Assembly (NCBI RefSeq): GCF_030372765.1
Contig: NZ_JAUCMW010000017.1
Location: 1-64,000 of the forward strand
Source of the DNA: Labilibaculum sp. K2S
GTDB taxonomy: Bacteria > Bacteroidota > Bacteroidia > Bacteroidales > Marinifilaceae
Length of the DNA: 64,000 nt
Reading direction: 5' to 3'
A program made the translations under genes and the position numbers. The notes under the pieces are model-generated. The model did not search any database and had not been told where the DNA came from. It saw only the letters and a program-made list of their open reading frames with translations. How positions within the stretch are numbered: position 1 is the stretch's first letter; the number at the start of each line of letters is the position of its first letter. This document shows positions 49,068 to 58,397 of this stretch, one piece after another.

Positions 49068-50222
49068 ATGAGCGTTAAGCTGAATAAAAAAACCGGAGGC
49101 GATTTCATTTATCAAAGTTTTAAGGAAGGCTACAAAAGCGTTACGCCCTCTTTAATTAATCGTTCGTTTGAATGGAACGATAAACAAATCAATATACTTT
49201 TAGAGTCTGCCATGCTTGAATTGGGGGAGCTAAATGCCTATTCTAAATTTTTCCCCGGAATTGATAATCATATTCCTTTATTTATAGCTCAGGAAGTTAT
49301 TGCATCGAATTTAATCGAGGGAAATAAAAGTGACTTGTATCAAGCTTTCGTTTCTGATGTTTCTCAATCGTTTAAAAGTCAGTATGCACAAAAAGAGATA
49401 GCGAATCATATTAACGCGATACATTGGGGGGTAAATGAATTGAAAAAGTTTCCATTGTCTGTTCGTTTGGTAAAAGAGGCGCATAAAATCCTGTGTTCCG
49501 ATCTTCCTGCCAAGGAAGAATTTGGAGGAAAGTTAAGATCTTTTTTTCATGCTCGTGAGAATCCTTTTGAAGAGGAGCCGAATTATTCGCCACCCAATAA
49601 ACATGAATTAAAAATATTAATTAATGATGGTAAAAAATTCTGGAGAAATGACGATTTGGAATTACCACAGCTCATTAAAATGGCTATTTCTTTGTATCAA
49701 TTTGAAAATATTCTGCCTTTTTTGGATGGAAATGGAAGAACTGCCCGTATTTTAATTTTGTTTGAGACTATAAGTTTAAAATTTGTGGCTCGTCCAATCT
49801 TCTGTCTATCCGTTTTCTTTGAAAAAAACCGTCTGGAATATTATCATCGTTTAAACTTAATCCGTTCAAAAAATGATATTGAACAATGGATTAAATTTGT
49901 CCTTACCGGAGTTAGGGAAACGGCTTTGTATAGCAAGAATCTTTTAGGCAATGTAGAAGGTCTTACGAAGTATTACGAATCGATTATCGAAGAAAAAATG
50001 GGTAAAAAACGAAAGCAATCAGCCAAACAATTGCTTTCAGAGTTTTATTCGAACCCATTTATGTCGGTTAGTGATGTGAAGGAAAAATTGCAATTGAGTT
50101 TTCAATCAGCAAACTTACTGGTAAAAGAGTTTGAAACACATAACATACTTAAAGAGTATGCCGGTGCCCGCAGAAACAGAGTTTTCTATTTGTGGGAATA
50201 CTTAAATTTATTTGAGTTGTAA
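49068..50222 (+). CDS. Fic-family protein with the catalytic His replaced by Leu
   Basis: 384 residues. Fic domain with an N-terminal inhibitory helix motif S-x-x-x-E-G (SNLIEG, 80-85) and a Fic core ILPFLDGNGRTAR. In active Fic proteins the core reads H-P-F-x-D-G-N-G-R-x-x-R. Here residue 216 is Leu (codon ctg at 49713-49715), while the rest of the loop is intact. A winged-helix DNA-binding region follows (MSVSDVKEKLQLSFQSANL). AMP transfer is therefore unlikely, though nucleotide binding or another reaction could remain. Monocistronic, with a strong terminator behind it. It could also act as a regulator through the winged helix. Confidence 0.9.
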   Translation: MSVKLNKKTGGDFIYQSFKEGYKSVTPSLINRSFEWNDKQINILLESAMLELGELNAYSKFFPGIDNHIPLFIAQEVIASNLIEGNKSDLYQAFVSDVSQSFKSQYAQKEIANHINAIHWGVNELKKFPLSVRLVKEAHKILCSDLPAKEEFGGKLRSFFHARENPFEEEPNYSPPNKHELKILINDGKKFWRNDDLELPQLIKMAISLYQFENILPFLDGNGRTARILILFETISLKFVARPIFCLSVFFEKNRLEYYHRLNLIRSKNDIEQWIKFVLTGVRETALYSKNLLGNVEGLTKYYESIIEEKMGKKRKQSAKQLLSEFYSNPFMSVSDVKEKLQLSFQSANLLVKEFETHNILKEYAGARRNRVFYLWEYLNLFEL

Positions 50223-50242
50223 TAGAGCCGATAATAAAAAAA

Positions 50243-50276
50243 AGCTTGATTCAAATGTGAATCAAGCTCTTTTTTT
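50243..50276. terminator. Bidirectional intrinsic terminator between fic and sucD
   Basis: An 11-bp perfect stem (agcttgattca / tgaatcaagct) with loop aatg, A-run before and T-run after. It can end both the Fic transcript and the converging sucCD transcript. Confidence 0.9.
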
Positions 50277-50289
50277 ATTTGGGAAGGTT

Positions 50290-51168
50290 TTATTTGCCCA
50301 ATACTTCTTTCATTTTTTTACCGATATCTGCAGGTGATTTTACCACATGAATTCCGGCAGCAGCCAAAGCTTTCATTTTTTCTTCGGCAGTTCCTTTGCC
50401 ACCGGCAATAATAGCACCGGCATGGCCCATTCGTTTGCCAGGAGGAGCAGTTTGACCTGCAATAAAAGCAACTACTGGTTTTTCTACATGTTTAGCGATG
50501 TAGGCCGCAGCATCTTCTTCATCCGATCCGCCAATTTCACCAATTAAAACAATGGCTTCGGTTTTAGGATCTGCATTTAAAAGCTTTACCGCATCAATGT
50601 GCTTGGTTCCAATAATTGGATCGCCGCCAATACCAATTGCAGTGGATTGTCCTAATCCAGCTTCGCACAACTGATGAACAGCCTCGTAGGTTAATGTTCC
50701 TGAACGGGAAATAATACCAATTGTACCTGGTTTGTGAATAAAACCCGGCATAATTCCGATTTTAGCTTCACCCGGTGTAATAACTCCCGGACAGTTGGGG
50801 CCAATCAATGTTGTTTTTGGGTATTTTTTAAGATACTCATGAACTTTTAACATATCCAAAGTAGGAATGCCCTCAGTTATACAAACAACCAAAGCAATGC
50901 CTGCTTCTGCAGCTTCCATAATGGCATCTGCAGCAAATGGCGGCGGAACAAATATTACTGATGCATTTGCACCGGTTTTTGCTACAGCACCTCTCATGGT
51001 GTTGTGAATAGGAATTTTATCCATGAACAGCTGACCACCTTTACCAGGAGTAACTCCAGCGACTACATTTGTTCCATATTCTATCATTTGCTGGGTATGG
51101 AAAGCCCCTTCGGAACCAGTGATTCCCTGAACCACCAGTTTAGTATTTTTATCAACTAATACACTCAT
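50290..51168 (-). CDS. sucD: Succinate-CoA ligase, alpha subunit
   Basis: 292 residues. It has the Rossmann CoA-binding start VQGITGSEGAFHTQQMIEYG, the GPNCPGVI block and the catalytic phospho-His region GHAGAIIAGGKGTAEEKM. With SucC it interconverts succinyl-CoA and succinate with ADP or GDP phosphorylation in the TCA cycle. Its start codon overlaps the sucC stop by one base (TAATG), so the subunits are translationally coupled. Confidence 0.97.
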   Translation of the reverse strand: MSVLVDKNTKLVVQGITGSEGAFHTQQMIEYGTNVVAGVTPGKGGQLFMDKIPIHNTMRGAVAKTGANASVIFVPPPFAADAIMEAAEAGIALVVCITEGIPTLDMLKVHEYLKKYPKTTLIGPNCPGVITPGEAKIGIMPGFIHKPGTIGIISRSGTLTYEAVHQLCEAGLGQSTAIGIGGDPIIGTKHIDAVKLLNADPKTEAIVLIGEIGGSDEEDAAAYIAKHVEKPVVAFIAGQTAPPGKRMGHAGAIIAGGKGTAEEKMKALAAAGIHVVKSPADIGKKMKEVLGK

Positions 51169-52337
51169 TATGCTTTAATTGTTTTAAGGGTGGCTACTAC
51201 TTTTTCGGCAGCATCCCGTAATTCTGTTGCTGCAATAATATTCATTCCTGATTCTTCCAAAAGCTTTTTACCTTCTTCAGCATTGGTTCCCTGTAAGCGA
51301 ACCACAATCGGCACTTTAGTATCAATATTCTTAATGGCTTCGATAACTCCTTTGGCAACCCGGTCGCAACGAACAATACCTCCAAAAATATTAATCAGCA
51401 CTGCTTTCACACTGCCATCCGAAAGGATAATTTTAAAGCCTTTTTCAACTGTTTCTGCAGAAGCGGCTCCTCCAACATCCAAAAAGTTAGCTGGTTCACC
51501 ACCTGTAAGTTTAATGATGTCCATGGTTCCCATTGCCAGTCCGGCTCCGTTTACCATACAACCAATATTTCCATCCAGTTTAATGTAATTTAAGCCAGAT
51601 CTGCCTGCCTCAATTTCCAATGGTTCTTCTTCATCCAAATCGCGCAAAGCAGTAATGTCTTTATGGCGATACAATGCATTGTCATCAAAATTGGCTTTGG
51701 CATCCAAGGCAATTACATCACCTTCTTTGGTTACAACCAATGGGTTGATTTCAAAAATGGAAGCATCAGTTCCTATATATGCGTTGTAAAGAGCCATTAG
51801 AAACTTAACCCCGTTTTTAAAAGCATCTCCGGTTAAATTTAGAGCAAATGCCATTTGTCTGGCTTGAAAAGCTTGTAAGCCAACAGCAGTATCAACAGCC
51901 ACCTTCATAATTTTTTCAGGAGTTTCTTCGGCTACCTTTTCAATTTCCATTCCACCTTCAGTAGAAACCATAAAGGTAACTTTTGAGGCAGCACGATCCA
52001 TTACAATTCCGGCATACAACTCGCGATCGATATTTGAGGCAGCTTCAATAAGAATCTTTTTTACCAAATTTCCTTCCGGACCGGTTTGGTGTGTAATCAA
52101 TGTCATCCCTAAAATGTCGTTTGCATAACGAGTTACATCCTGAGCTGTGGGTGCAAATTTAACACCTCCGCCTTTTCCTCTTCCACCTGCGTGGATTTGG
52201 GCTTTTACAACTACGGGCAGACCAATTTCGGCGGCAGCCTTTTCAGCTTCCTGAACCGAAAAAGCAATCTTGCTTTCGGGAACAGGTACACCAAACGACC
52301 GTAAAATTTCCTTTGCTTGATATTCGTGAATCTTCAT
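51168..52337 (-). CDS. sucC: Succinate-CoA ligase, beta subunit
   Basis: 389 residues. N-terminal ATP-grasp domain (MKIHEYQAKEILRSFGVPVP, VKAQIHAGGRGKGGGVKFA) and C-terminal CoA-ligase domain (NIFGGIVRCDRVAKGVIEA). It binds nucleotide and succinate. First of the two-gene operon with sucD. The upstream 467-bp gap is shared with the divergent PspA operon. Confidence 0.97.
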   Translation of the reverse strand: MKIHEYQAKEILRSFGVPVPESKIAFSVQEAEKAAAEIGLPVVVKAQIHAGGRGKGGGVKFAPTAQDVTRYANDILGMTLITHQTGPEGNLVKKILIEAASNIDRELYAGIVMDRAASKVTFMVSTEGGMEIEKVAEETPEKIMKVAVDTAVGLQAFQARQMAFALNLTGDAFKNGVKFLMALYNAYIGTDASIFEINPLVVTKEGDVIALDAKANFDDNALYRHKDITALRDLDEEEPLEIEAGRSGLNYIKLDGNIGCMVNGAGLAMGTMDIIKLTGGEPANFLDVGGAASAETVEKGFKIILSDGSVKAVLINIFGGIVRCDRVAKGVIEAIKNIDTKVPIVVRLQGTNAEEGKKLLEESGMNIIAATELRDAAEKVVATLKTIKA

Positions 52338-52805
52338 TCTTACTAATTTTTTGTTAGGCTTGGAAAAGACCTGCTATTGATCAGTGTTTATTGTTTTGAT
52401 TGATTTTGAACAAGTAAGCAAGTCGGTAACTATTAATATTTAAATGGTTAATTTTTTGACGAACCTAAATATATAAATATCTGCATGAAATAAAAAGTAC
52501 ATTTGCTGTAAATTTAAAAGAGTTTTGAATCTTTTTATTTTCTGAATTTTTGTAGGGTCAGGAGTGATTGAAAATTAGCTGAACTAAGTTGAGAACAGAA
52601 AAACATGTAAAAACTTCCATTTATCGAATAAAATGAAGATTATCCCGATAAAATGAGGGAAGAGACTGTCATATTTAGTAATTTCAAACTCGAAGCAAAT
52701 AATCCATGGTGATTGGATATTTATTGAATGTGGTCAATGATGGTAAATATTTTATTAGGTTAATTATTTGTTTTAATTTTAATCAGAAATTTAAAAGCAA
52801 AAAAA
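52338..52805. other. Divergent intergenic region between sucC and the PspA operon
   Basis: A 468-base gap with no credible gene. It must carry both promoters. I found no confident TTTG/TAnnTTTG pair. The stretch at 52621-52651 has a 6-bp inverted repeat (ttatcg / cgataa) and a near-repeat of cgataaaatga/cgaataaaatga, possibly an operator for the right-hand operon. Confidence 0.45.
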
Positions 52806-53201
52806 ATGAGCACATATTATAACAAGGTAAAAGATTACCTGTTGAATTTAGAATTCAATATTATTAAAGAAGATAAGGTAGAAGAGCTGTTTGTGGTTGA
52901 AAATCCGGAAGGTGGAATTGCAAATCTGATTGTTGATTGTGAAGATCCGATTTTGATTGTTGAAGGTGTATTGTTTGAGCTGACAAATGATAATCCTGAA
53001 ATTTATAAAGCTTTACTGAAAAAGAACAGAGAAATTATACATGGTGCATTTGTTCTCGATGGATCAGGAAAAAAAGTTCTTTTTAGAGATACTCTTCAGC
53101 TGGAAAATTTAGATCAGAATGAATTAGAGGCAACACTTAACTCTTTGGAAATGTTATTAAGTGAGTACTCGGAAGAGATTATTTCATATTCAAAATTGTA
53201 A
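52806..53201 (+). CDS. YbjN-like protein, first gene of a membrane-stress type operon
   Basis: 131 residues of the YbjN / type-III-chaperone-like fold: a beta-strand start, then LTNDNPEIYKALLKKNREIIHGAFVLD and a C-terminal helix ELEATLNSLEMLLSE. No catalytic motif. It precedes pspA by 21 bp. In E. coli the related yjf cluster also begins with a small protein (YjfI) ahead of the PspA-like YjfJ, so the position fits; orthology is inference. Confidence 0.75.
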   Translation: MSTYYNKVKDYLLNLEFNIIKEDKVEELFVVENPEGGIANLIVDCEDPILIVEGVLFELTNDNPEIYKALLKKNREIIHGAFVLDGSGKKVLFRDTLQLENLDQNELEATLNSLEMLLSEYSEEIISYSKL

Positions 53202-53222
53202 CCTAATAAATCAATATACAAA

Positions 53223-53921
53223 ATGGGAATTTTTAGTAGATTATTCAACGTGGGCAAAGCAGAAGCTCATGCCGCTATAGATAAGTTAGAGGATCCGATT
53301 AAGATGACCGAGCAGGGAATCAGAGATCTGAAAAATGATTTAGATAAGAGTTTGCAGGCTTTAGCAGAGGTTAAGGCAATGGCAATTCGAAGCAAAAGAG
53401 AATTAAATGAGCAAAAATCAGTAGCTAAAAACTACGAGCAAAAAGCAATATTATTATTGCAAAAAGCCGAAAGAGGTGAGCTTGAAATGTCGGAAGCGGA
53501 ACGTTTGGCAACCGAAGCTTTAGCGAAAAAAGAAGATGCAATTTCTACGGTAGCAAGATCTCAGGAAGAAGTTGTTAAATTTGATGCCAGCATTAGTCAG
53601 TTGGATACGAATGTGAAGAAGTTGAAATCGACCATTACCCGTTACGAGAATGAGTTGAAGACTTTAAAGGCTCGTGCCCGCGTTAGTCAGGCTACTCAAA
53701 AAATTAACAAACAACTTTCCGGTATTGATAGTTCGGGAACGGTTGGGATGTTGGAGAAAATGAAAGATAAAGTGGCGCAGCAAGAGGCAATGGCCGAAGC
53801 GTATGGTGACATTGCTTTTGAAAACCGCAGCTTAGATGATGAAATTGACTCTACTTTAAACGAAACTAATGTGAAAGCATCCAATGCATTGGAAGAGTTA
53901 AAAGCAAAAATGAAAAATTAA
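53223..53921 (+). CDS. PspA/IM30-family membrane-stress protein
   Basis: 232 residues, almost all coiled coil. The N-terminal amphipathic helix MGIFSRLFNVGKAEAHAAID and the DKLEDPIKMTEQGIRDL start are typical of PspA/YjfJ. Such proteins line the inner face of the cytoplasmic membrane and form ESCRT-III-like assemblies that counter leakage. It is second in the operon, 37 bp before the DUF4178 gene. Confidence 0.93.
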   Translation: MGIFSRLFNVGKAEAHAAIDKLEDPIKMTEQGIRDLKNDLDKSLQALAEVKAMAIRSKRELNEQKSVAKNYEQKAILLLQKAERGELEMSEAERLATEALAKKEDAISTVARSQEEVVKFDASISQLDTNVKKLKSTITRYENELKTLKARARVSQATQKINKQLSGIDSSGTVGMLEKMKDKVAQQEAMAEAYGDIAFENRSLDDEIDSTLNETNVKASNALEELKAKMKN

Positions 53922-53958
53922 AGAGCAGCTGTTTTTACAAATTTGAACGAAATTTAAA

Positions 53959-54495
53959 ATGGGATTGACCGATTTTTTTAAACGGAAACAGCCGAAATAC
54001 GACAGCACCAATATCCGGGTTACCGACCTGGATGTTGGTTTTGTTTTTGAGTATGATCTGTCGAGCTGGGAAGTGCAGACGAGTTATGAGTATGATTGGG
54101 GCGATAATTATTTTTCAAAGGAATATAAGATTAATAATGGCAGCAAAACACTTTTCCTTTCTGTAGAAGATGATGATGAAATAAGCCTGTCGGTTTGCGA
54201 TAAGATTAAAGTTCGTGAATTGGGCGAGAAGGTACTTGCAGATTTATTATCAGATCAGAAACCTCCAACGACCTTAATCTACAAGGATAAGAAATATTTC
54301 CTTGATCAGGAATCACCGGGTTACTTTAATGATAAAGCCCGTGGAGAGGATTGGGTGGAATTTATTTCATGGGATTTTGTTGATGAATCCGGAGAATATA
54401 TTGTTACCATTGAGCAATGGGATGAAAAAGAATTTGAAGCTTCGGCCGGTAAGGCAATAAAGGAATTCGAAATATCTAATATTTTACCTAAATAA
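53959..54495 (+). CDS. DUF4178-domain protein
   Basis: 178 residues. Two tandem beta-rich halves with WEVQTSYEYDWGDNYFSKEY, YKDKKYFLDQE and WVEFISWDFVDESGEY, the pattern of DUF4178. No membrane span. Members of this family occur with PspA and DUF350 proteins; the biochemical role is unknown. A hairpin lies 7 bp behind its stop. Confidence 0.8.
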   Translation: MGLTDFFKRKQPKYDSTNIRVTDLDVGFVFEYDLSSWEVQTSYEYDWGDNYFSKEYKINNGSKTLFLSVEDDDEISLSVCDKIKVRELGEKVLADLLSDQKPPTTLIYKDKKYFLDQESPGYFNDKARGEDWVEFISWDFVDESGEYIVTIEQWDEKEFEASAGKAIKEFEISNILPK

Positions 54496-54501
54496 GTTAG
54501 T

Positions 54502-54545
54502 AAGAGTTATTAATGAAAAGCATCTGACTTTCATCGATAACTCTT
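54502..54545 (+). other. Intra-operon hairpin between the DUF4178 and Ser/Arg-rich genes
   Basis: Inverted repeat of 18 bases with a 2-base internal mismatch: aagagttat-ta-atgaaa against tttcat-cg-ataactctt. There is no T-run, so an RNA-processing or partial-attenuation element is more likely than a terminator. Similar inverted repeats lie in the next two spacers of this operon. Confidence 0.5.
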
Positions 54546-54570
54546 AACTCGTAATTATAAACTACAATTT

Positions 54571-55362
54571 ATGAACACAGTAACTAAAGTAATCATTGGG
54601 ATTATTGTAGTGTTTTTTATAGCAAAGACTTGTGGACGATCAGGATCTTCCTCCTCTTCTTCAGTTGCTGAAACATGGAAAAAATCTCCCGTTGATAATC
54701 TGATTAAGGAGTTGAATGATGAACAGAACTTCTCGATAATCCTATTCGATATGGATGCTAATGAAGGTTCTGACGATTACCGTCATCAATATCAGGTGAT
54801 TATTCAGCATCCCGACACGGTAGTAGAACAAAAGTCCGCCTGGAAAAATGTGAGCGAGCCTTTCTTTACTCAGAATATCAATAATATGGGGATGGAAATT
54901 GCCTCGAAAAAAGATGGTGTTGTAACGAAGCAAGCTGTACCTGCAGGATACAATCACTATGTTGGAAATGAGAAATACGGACGATGGGAAAATCGTGGCG
55001 GGTCTTCTTTCTGGGCGTTCTACGGACAATATGCTTTCATGTCGCACATGTTCAATATGGGATCGTACCGACGTTCTTATTGGAATGATTATCGTAGTGG
55101 TGGCTATTATGGAAGTTCAAGAGGATATTACGGCCCTCGCGGAAGTAGTCCGGTTTATGGAACGAAATCTTATACCTCTTCCGGTTCGGGAAGCAGCAGT
55201 AAGTGGGGAAGTAAGCCTTCCACATTTAAGGATAAGGTTCGAAGTAGAGTAAGTCGTTCTTCAAGTTCAAGCAGTGCAAGATCTTCAAGCAAAACAACAA
55301 GAAGTTCATCAAGATACCGCACAAGTTCAACACGCTCCCGCAGCGGTGGATTTGGAAAATAA
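54571..55362 (+). CDS. Membrane-anchored protein with a Ser/Arg/Tyr-rich tail
   Basis: 263 residues. One N-terminal membrane anchor (VTKVIIGIIVVFFIAK). A soluble domain (about 35-140) follows, with NFSIILFDMDANEGSDDYRH and an alpha/beta look. The low-complexity tail is rich in Ser, Arg, Gly and Tyr (RSRVSRSSSSSSARSSSKTT). Tails of this type resemble those of YjfM-like (DUF1190-type) proteins of PspA/DUF350 clusters. The charged tail could bind membranes, nucleic acid or polyamine-modified partners; this is conjecture. Confidence 0.7.
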   Translation: MNTVTKVIIGIIVVFFIAKTCGRSGSSSSSSVAETWKKSPVDNLIKELNDEQNFSIILFDMDANEGSDDYRHQYQVIIQHPDTVVEQKSAWKNVSEPFFTQNINNMGMEIASKKDGVVTKQAVPAGYNHYVGNEKYGRWENRGGSSFWAFYGQYAFMSHMFNMGSYRRSYWNDYRSGGYYGSSRGYYGPRGSSPVYGTKSYTSSGSGSSSKWGSKPSTFKDKVRSRVSRSSSSSSARSSSKTTRSSSRYRTSSTRSRSGGFGK

Positions 55363-55458
55363 TTTTTGGCGTAACGAGTATTAGTCCATAGTCTTTAGGC
55401 AAAATGCGATATTTCTATTTACTAACTACTAATTACTAATGTACTAAAACAAATACTT

Positions 55459-56331
55459 ATGATATCATTATCAGAAATTTCGTTTATCGTTTATGATGCT
55501 GTGGTTTATATCATGGCAGCATTTGTCATTTTCCTAATCGGAAAATTTATTTATCAATTGCTTCACCCTTCTTTTAAAGTGAAAGAGGAGTTGGTGAAGA
55601 AAGATAACTTTGCCTTTGCCATTTCTCATGTGGGATACTATATCGGCTTATTGTTTTCAATAGGAAGTGCAATTGTAGGACCATCAAATGGTTTGGTAAA
55701 TGATGTGATTGATATTGCCGTTTACGGTTTGTTGGCCATCGTACTTTTGAATATCTCTATATTTTTATCTGATTATTTAATACTTCGAAAATTTTCAGTG
55801 CGTAAGGAGATTATCGAGGATCAGAATGTTGGAACCGGAGTTGTTGAAGGAGCTGTTTCGGTAGCATCAGGTTTAATTATTTTTGGAGCTGTTTCGGGCG
55901 AGAGCGAAGGGCTTTTGTTTGGAGTTCTTACGGCCGTTGTTTTTTGGGCATTTGGTCAGATTGCTTTAATTGTAACTACACGCATTTATAATTGGATTAC
56001 TCCATACAATTTGCACGAGCACATCGAAAAGGATAATGTGGCAGTTGGTGTTGGTTTTGCCGGAGCCATAATTGCGATCGGAAATTTAATTCGTTTTGGA
56101 TTAACCGGAGATTTTGAAGGATGGTTGCCAAGCTTTGCCGAAGCAGGTTTTGAGCTTGTTGTAGGTATTGTTCTATTGCCGGTTATGCGTTTAATCACAG
56201 ATAAGATATTACTGCCGGGCGAGCGGTTAACCGATGAAATTATCAATCAGGAGAACCCAAATGTTGGAGCGGCTTTGATTGAAGCATTTGCTTACGTCGG
56301 TGGATCGGTTCTAATTACCTGGTGCCTGTAA
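55459..56331 (+). CDS. DUF350-family membrane protein (YjfL-like, duplicated)
   Basis: 290 residues with about eight helices in two similar halves, each with the DUF350 pattern (FAFAISHVGYYIGLLFSIGS in the first; NVAVGVGFAGAIIAIGNLIR in the second). It is a cytoplasmic-membrane protein of unknown transport or signalling role. E. coli YjfL is the single-domain counterpart in its PspA-like cluster. The next gene starts 83 bp further, after another inverted-repeat spacer. Confidence 0.88.
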   Translation: MISLSEISFIVYDAVVYIMAAFVIFLIGKFIYQLLHPSFKVKEELVKKDNFAFAISHVGYYIGLLFSIGSAIVGPSNGLVNDVIDIAVYGLLAIVLLNISIFLSDYLILRKFSVRKEIIEDQNVGTGVVEGAVSVASGLIIFGAVSGESEGLLFGVLTAVVFWAFGQIALIVTTRIYNWITPYNLHEHIEKDNVAVGVGFAGAIIAIGNLIRFGLTGDFEGWLPSFAEAGFELVVGIVLLPVMRLITDKILLPGERLTDEIINQENPNVGAALIEAFAYVGGSVLITWCL

Positions 56332-56353
56332 TAATTATAAATTAAGAATTATC

Positions 56354-56408
56354 AATTATGAGTTGGATTGATAAAATTCATAACTCATAATTCGTACTTC
56401 ATAATTCT
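56354..56408 (+). other. Intra-operon inverted repeat after the DUF350 gene
   Basis: aattatgagtt (56354-56364) pairs with aactcataatt (56382-56392). An outer pair agaattat (56345-56352) and ataattct (56401-56408) can extend the structure. It sits just before the GTG start of the spermidine synthase gene and could affect its translation or stabilise the upstream message. Confidence 0.45.
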
Positions 56409-56414
56409 CTGAAA

Positions 56415-57956
56415 GTGTTCAAGAATAAATCAACATTATTAAAAGCGGCAATTTTTGCCACTGGTTTTTCCGGTGTGGTGGCAGAGTATATTTTGTCCAC
56501 TTTAGCTCAGTATTTCTTAGGCAATTCTGTTTTTCATTGGGTGATGATTATCTCACTCATGTTATTCTCAATGGGTTTGGGTAGTCGAATTACTAAAAAC
56601 TTTGAGACCGGATTATTGAAACGCTTTCTGATATTGGAATTCGCATTATCATTTATCGTTTCCTTTGCCGCTTTACTGGTCTATACAGCTTCGGCATATA
56701 CACAGTCTATCGGGATTTTAATATATAGTCTTGCAATTTGTATTGGATTGTTGATCGGAATGGAAATTCCTTTGGTGATACGTATCAACGATGATTACGA
56801 GAAATTAAGGTTCAATATCTCCAATATTTTAGAAAATGATTACTATGGAAGTCTGCTTGGAGGGATATTTTTTGCCTTTATCGGATTACCGGTATTTGGA
56901 TTGATTTATACACCTTTTATTCTAGGTTTTGTAAATTTCTCTGTCTCGATTGTGGTGTTGATTTTTCTTTGGGATCTTTTGAAATCCTCAGAGAGGAAAG
57001 TGTTGATTGTCTTAGGTACATTTATCATGATTTCGCTAACCACGGGAGTTTTTGTTACCGATCCTATCATTAAGTATGGTGAGCAGCAAAAGTATTCCGA
57101 CAAGGTGATTTTTACGGAGCAAACCAAATATCAGCGTATTGTTATAACCAAATGGAAAAATGATTATTGGCTATATCTGAATGGTAATGAACAGTTATGT
57201 ACGCGTGATGAATTGATGTATCATGAGCCTTTGGTTCATCCGGCTATGACATTGCATCCAAATCCGGTTAATGTGCTGGTATTAGGTGGTGGTGATGGTT
57301 GTGCGGTTCGGGAAATTTTAAAATATCCTAAGGTTGAGAAAATCACCTTAGTTGATTTGGATCCAGCCATGACCAAATTGGGAAAGACGAATCCGATCTT
57401 GACCAAATTGAACCAAAACTCGCTGAATAATGCAAAGGTTGAGGTATTGAATGATGATGGCTACAAGTATTTGATGGCAAATGACGACTATTACGATATT
57501 ATAATTATTGATTTGCCCGATCCTCGCAGCATAGAATTGGGGCGATTGTATTCACATGAATTCTATAAGCTGTGCTACAAACACATGCGTCCGGGAGGAG
57601 TGATTGTTACTCAGGCAGGCAGTCCGTATTTTGCAACGCAGGCATTCTCGTGTATTTTAGAGACAATGAAAAGTGCAGGTTTCGAAACAGTTCCGATGCA
57701 CAATCAGGTAATCACTTTAGGCGAATGGGGATGGAGTTTAGGGGTAAAACAGCCTGTGGATGCAAATGTGAAAAAGCAATTGCAGAATCTGGAATTTGAT
57801 GTGCCAACACGTTGGATCAATAAAGAGGCCATGGCTTTGATTACTTCTTTTGGCAAGGATATTTATCCTTGGGAAAAGGATAGTGTGTCTATCAACCGAA
57901 TTCATGAACCTGTGCTGTATAAGTATTACCTGAAAGGCAATTGGGATCTTTATTAA
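56415..57956 (+). CDS. Membrane-anchored spermidine synthase-like aminopropyltransferase
   Basis: 513 residues from a GTG start. The first ~200 form six or seven membrane helices. The rest is an aminopropyltransferase: LYLNGNEQLCTRDELMYHEP, the AdoMet-type loop VLGGGDGCAVREILKYP, NDDGYKYL, and DLPDPRSIELGRLYSHEFY. The Asp residues that hold the amine are kept. It uses decarboxylated AdoMet, made by the next gene's product, on putrescine or another amine. The membrane domain is found in one branch of the family and ties polyamine chemistry to the membrane. It lies between DUF350 and AdoMet decarboxylase. Confidence 0.9.
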   Translation: MFKNKSTLLKAAIFATGFSGVVAEYILSTLAQYFLGNSVFHWVMIISLMLFSMGLGSRITKNFETGLLKRFLILEFALSFIVSFAALLVYTASAYTQSIGILIYSLAICIGLLIGMEIPLVIRINDDYEKLRFNISNILENDYYGSLLGGIFFAFIGLPVFGLIYTPFILGFVNFSVSIVVLIFLWDLLKSSERKVLIVLGTFIMISLTTGVFVTDPIIKYGEQQKYSDKVIFTEQTKYQRIVITKWKNDYWLYLNGNEQLCTRDELMYHEPLVHPAMTLHPNPVNVLVLGGGDGCAVREILKYPKVEKITLVDLDPAMTKLGKTNPILTKLNQNSLNNAKVEVLNDDGYKYLMANDDYYDIIIIDLPDPRSIELGRLYSHEFYKLCYKHMRPGGVIVTQAGSPYFATQAFSCILETMKSAGFETVPMHNQVITLGEWGWSLGVKQPVDANVKKQLQNLEFDVPTRWINKEAMALITSFGKDIYPWEKDSVSINRIHEPVLYKYYLKGNWDLY

Positions 57957-58036
57957 AATAGGTGTAGTCTTGTAGTATGCTACAAGACATTTGAACCGAT
58001 TCATCATCATAAATCAGCGTCTAAAATTAGTGTCGA

Positions 58037-58387
58037 ATGGAGACGAGAGCAAAAATATTAGCAGCAAAAATTCACAATCTTCGATTTTGGGTTTCGGAAA
58101 GTAATCCAGAAGTTTTACAGACTGTATTTCAGGATTATTTGGAGCAGGTTGGCTTTGTGATTTTGAATTTTACCGATCATCATTTTCCGGTTCAGGGATA
58201 TACTGCTTTTTGGTTGCTGGCTGAATCACACTTAGCCATTCATACTTTTCCGGATAAGGGGTGGTCGTATGTTGAATTGAGCAGTTGCAATCAAAAAAAA
58301 TCAGAAGATTTCCAAAGTTTGGCAAATGCCGGTAAGCTTGACATTAAATGGAACGGTGATGGAGTAGAGATTTGTGTACCGGAATAA
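58037..58387 (+). CDS. speD: S-adenosylmethionine decarboxylase, short bacterial type
   Basis: 116 residues, normal for the prokaryotic pyruvoyl form. The self-cleavage site AESHLAIHTF is intact (Glu63-Ser64), with His69 and Cys84 in YVELSSCN at the spacing of the Thermotoga enzyme (Ser63, His68, Cys83, shifted by one). Cleavage gives the pyruvoyl group. The product feeds the upstream aminopropyltransferase. The following K+ channel gene may overlap its end if a GTG at 58374 is used. Confidence 0.92.
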   Translation: METRAKILAAKIHNLRFWVSESNPEVLQTVFQDYLEQVGFVILNFTDHHFPVQGYTAFWLLAESHLAIHTFPDKGWSYVELSSCNQKKSEDFQSLANAGKLDIKWNGDGVEICVPE

Positions 58388-58397
58388 GCAGAATCAC

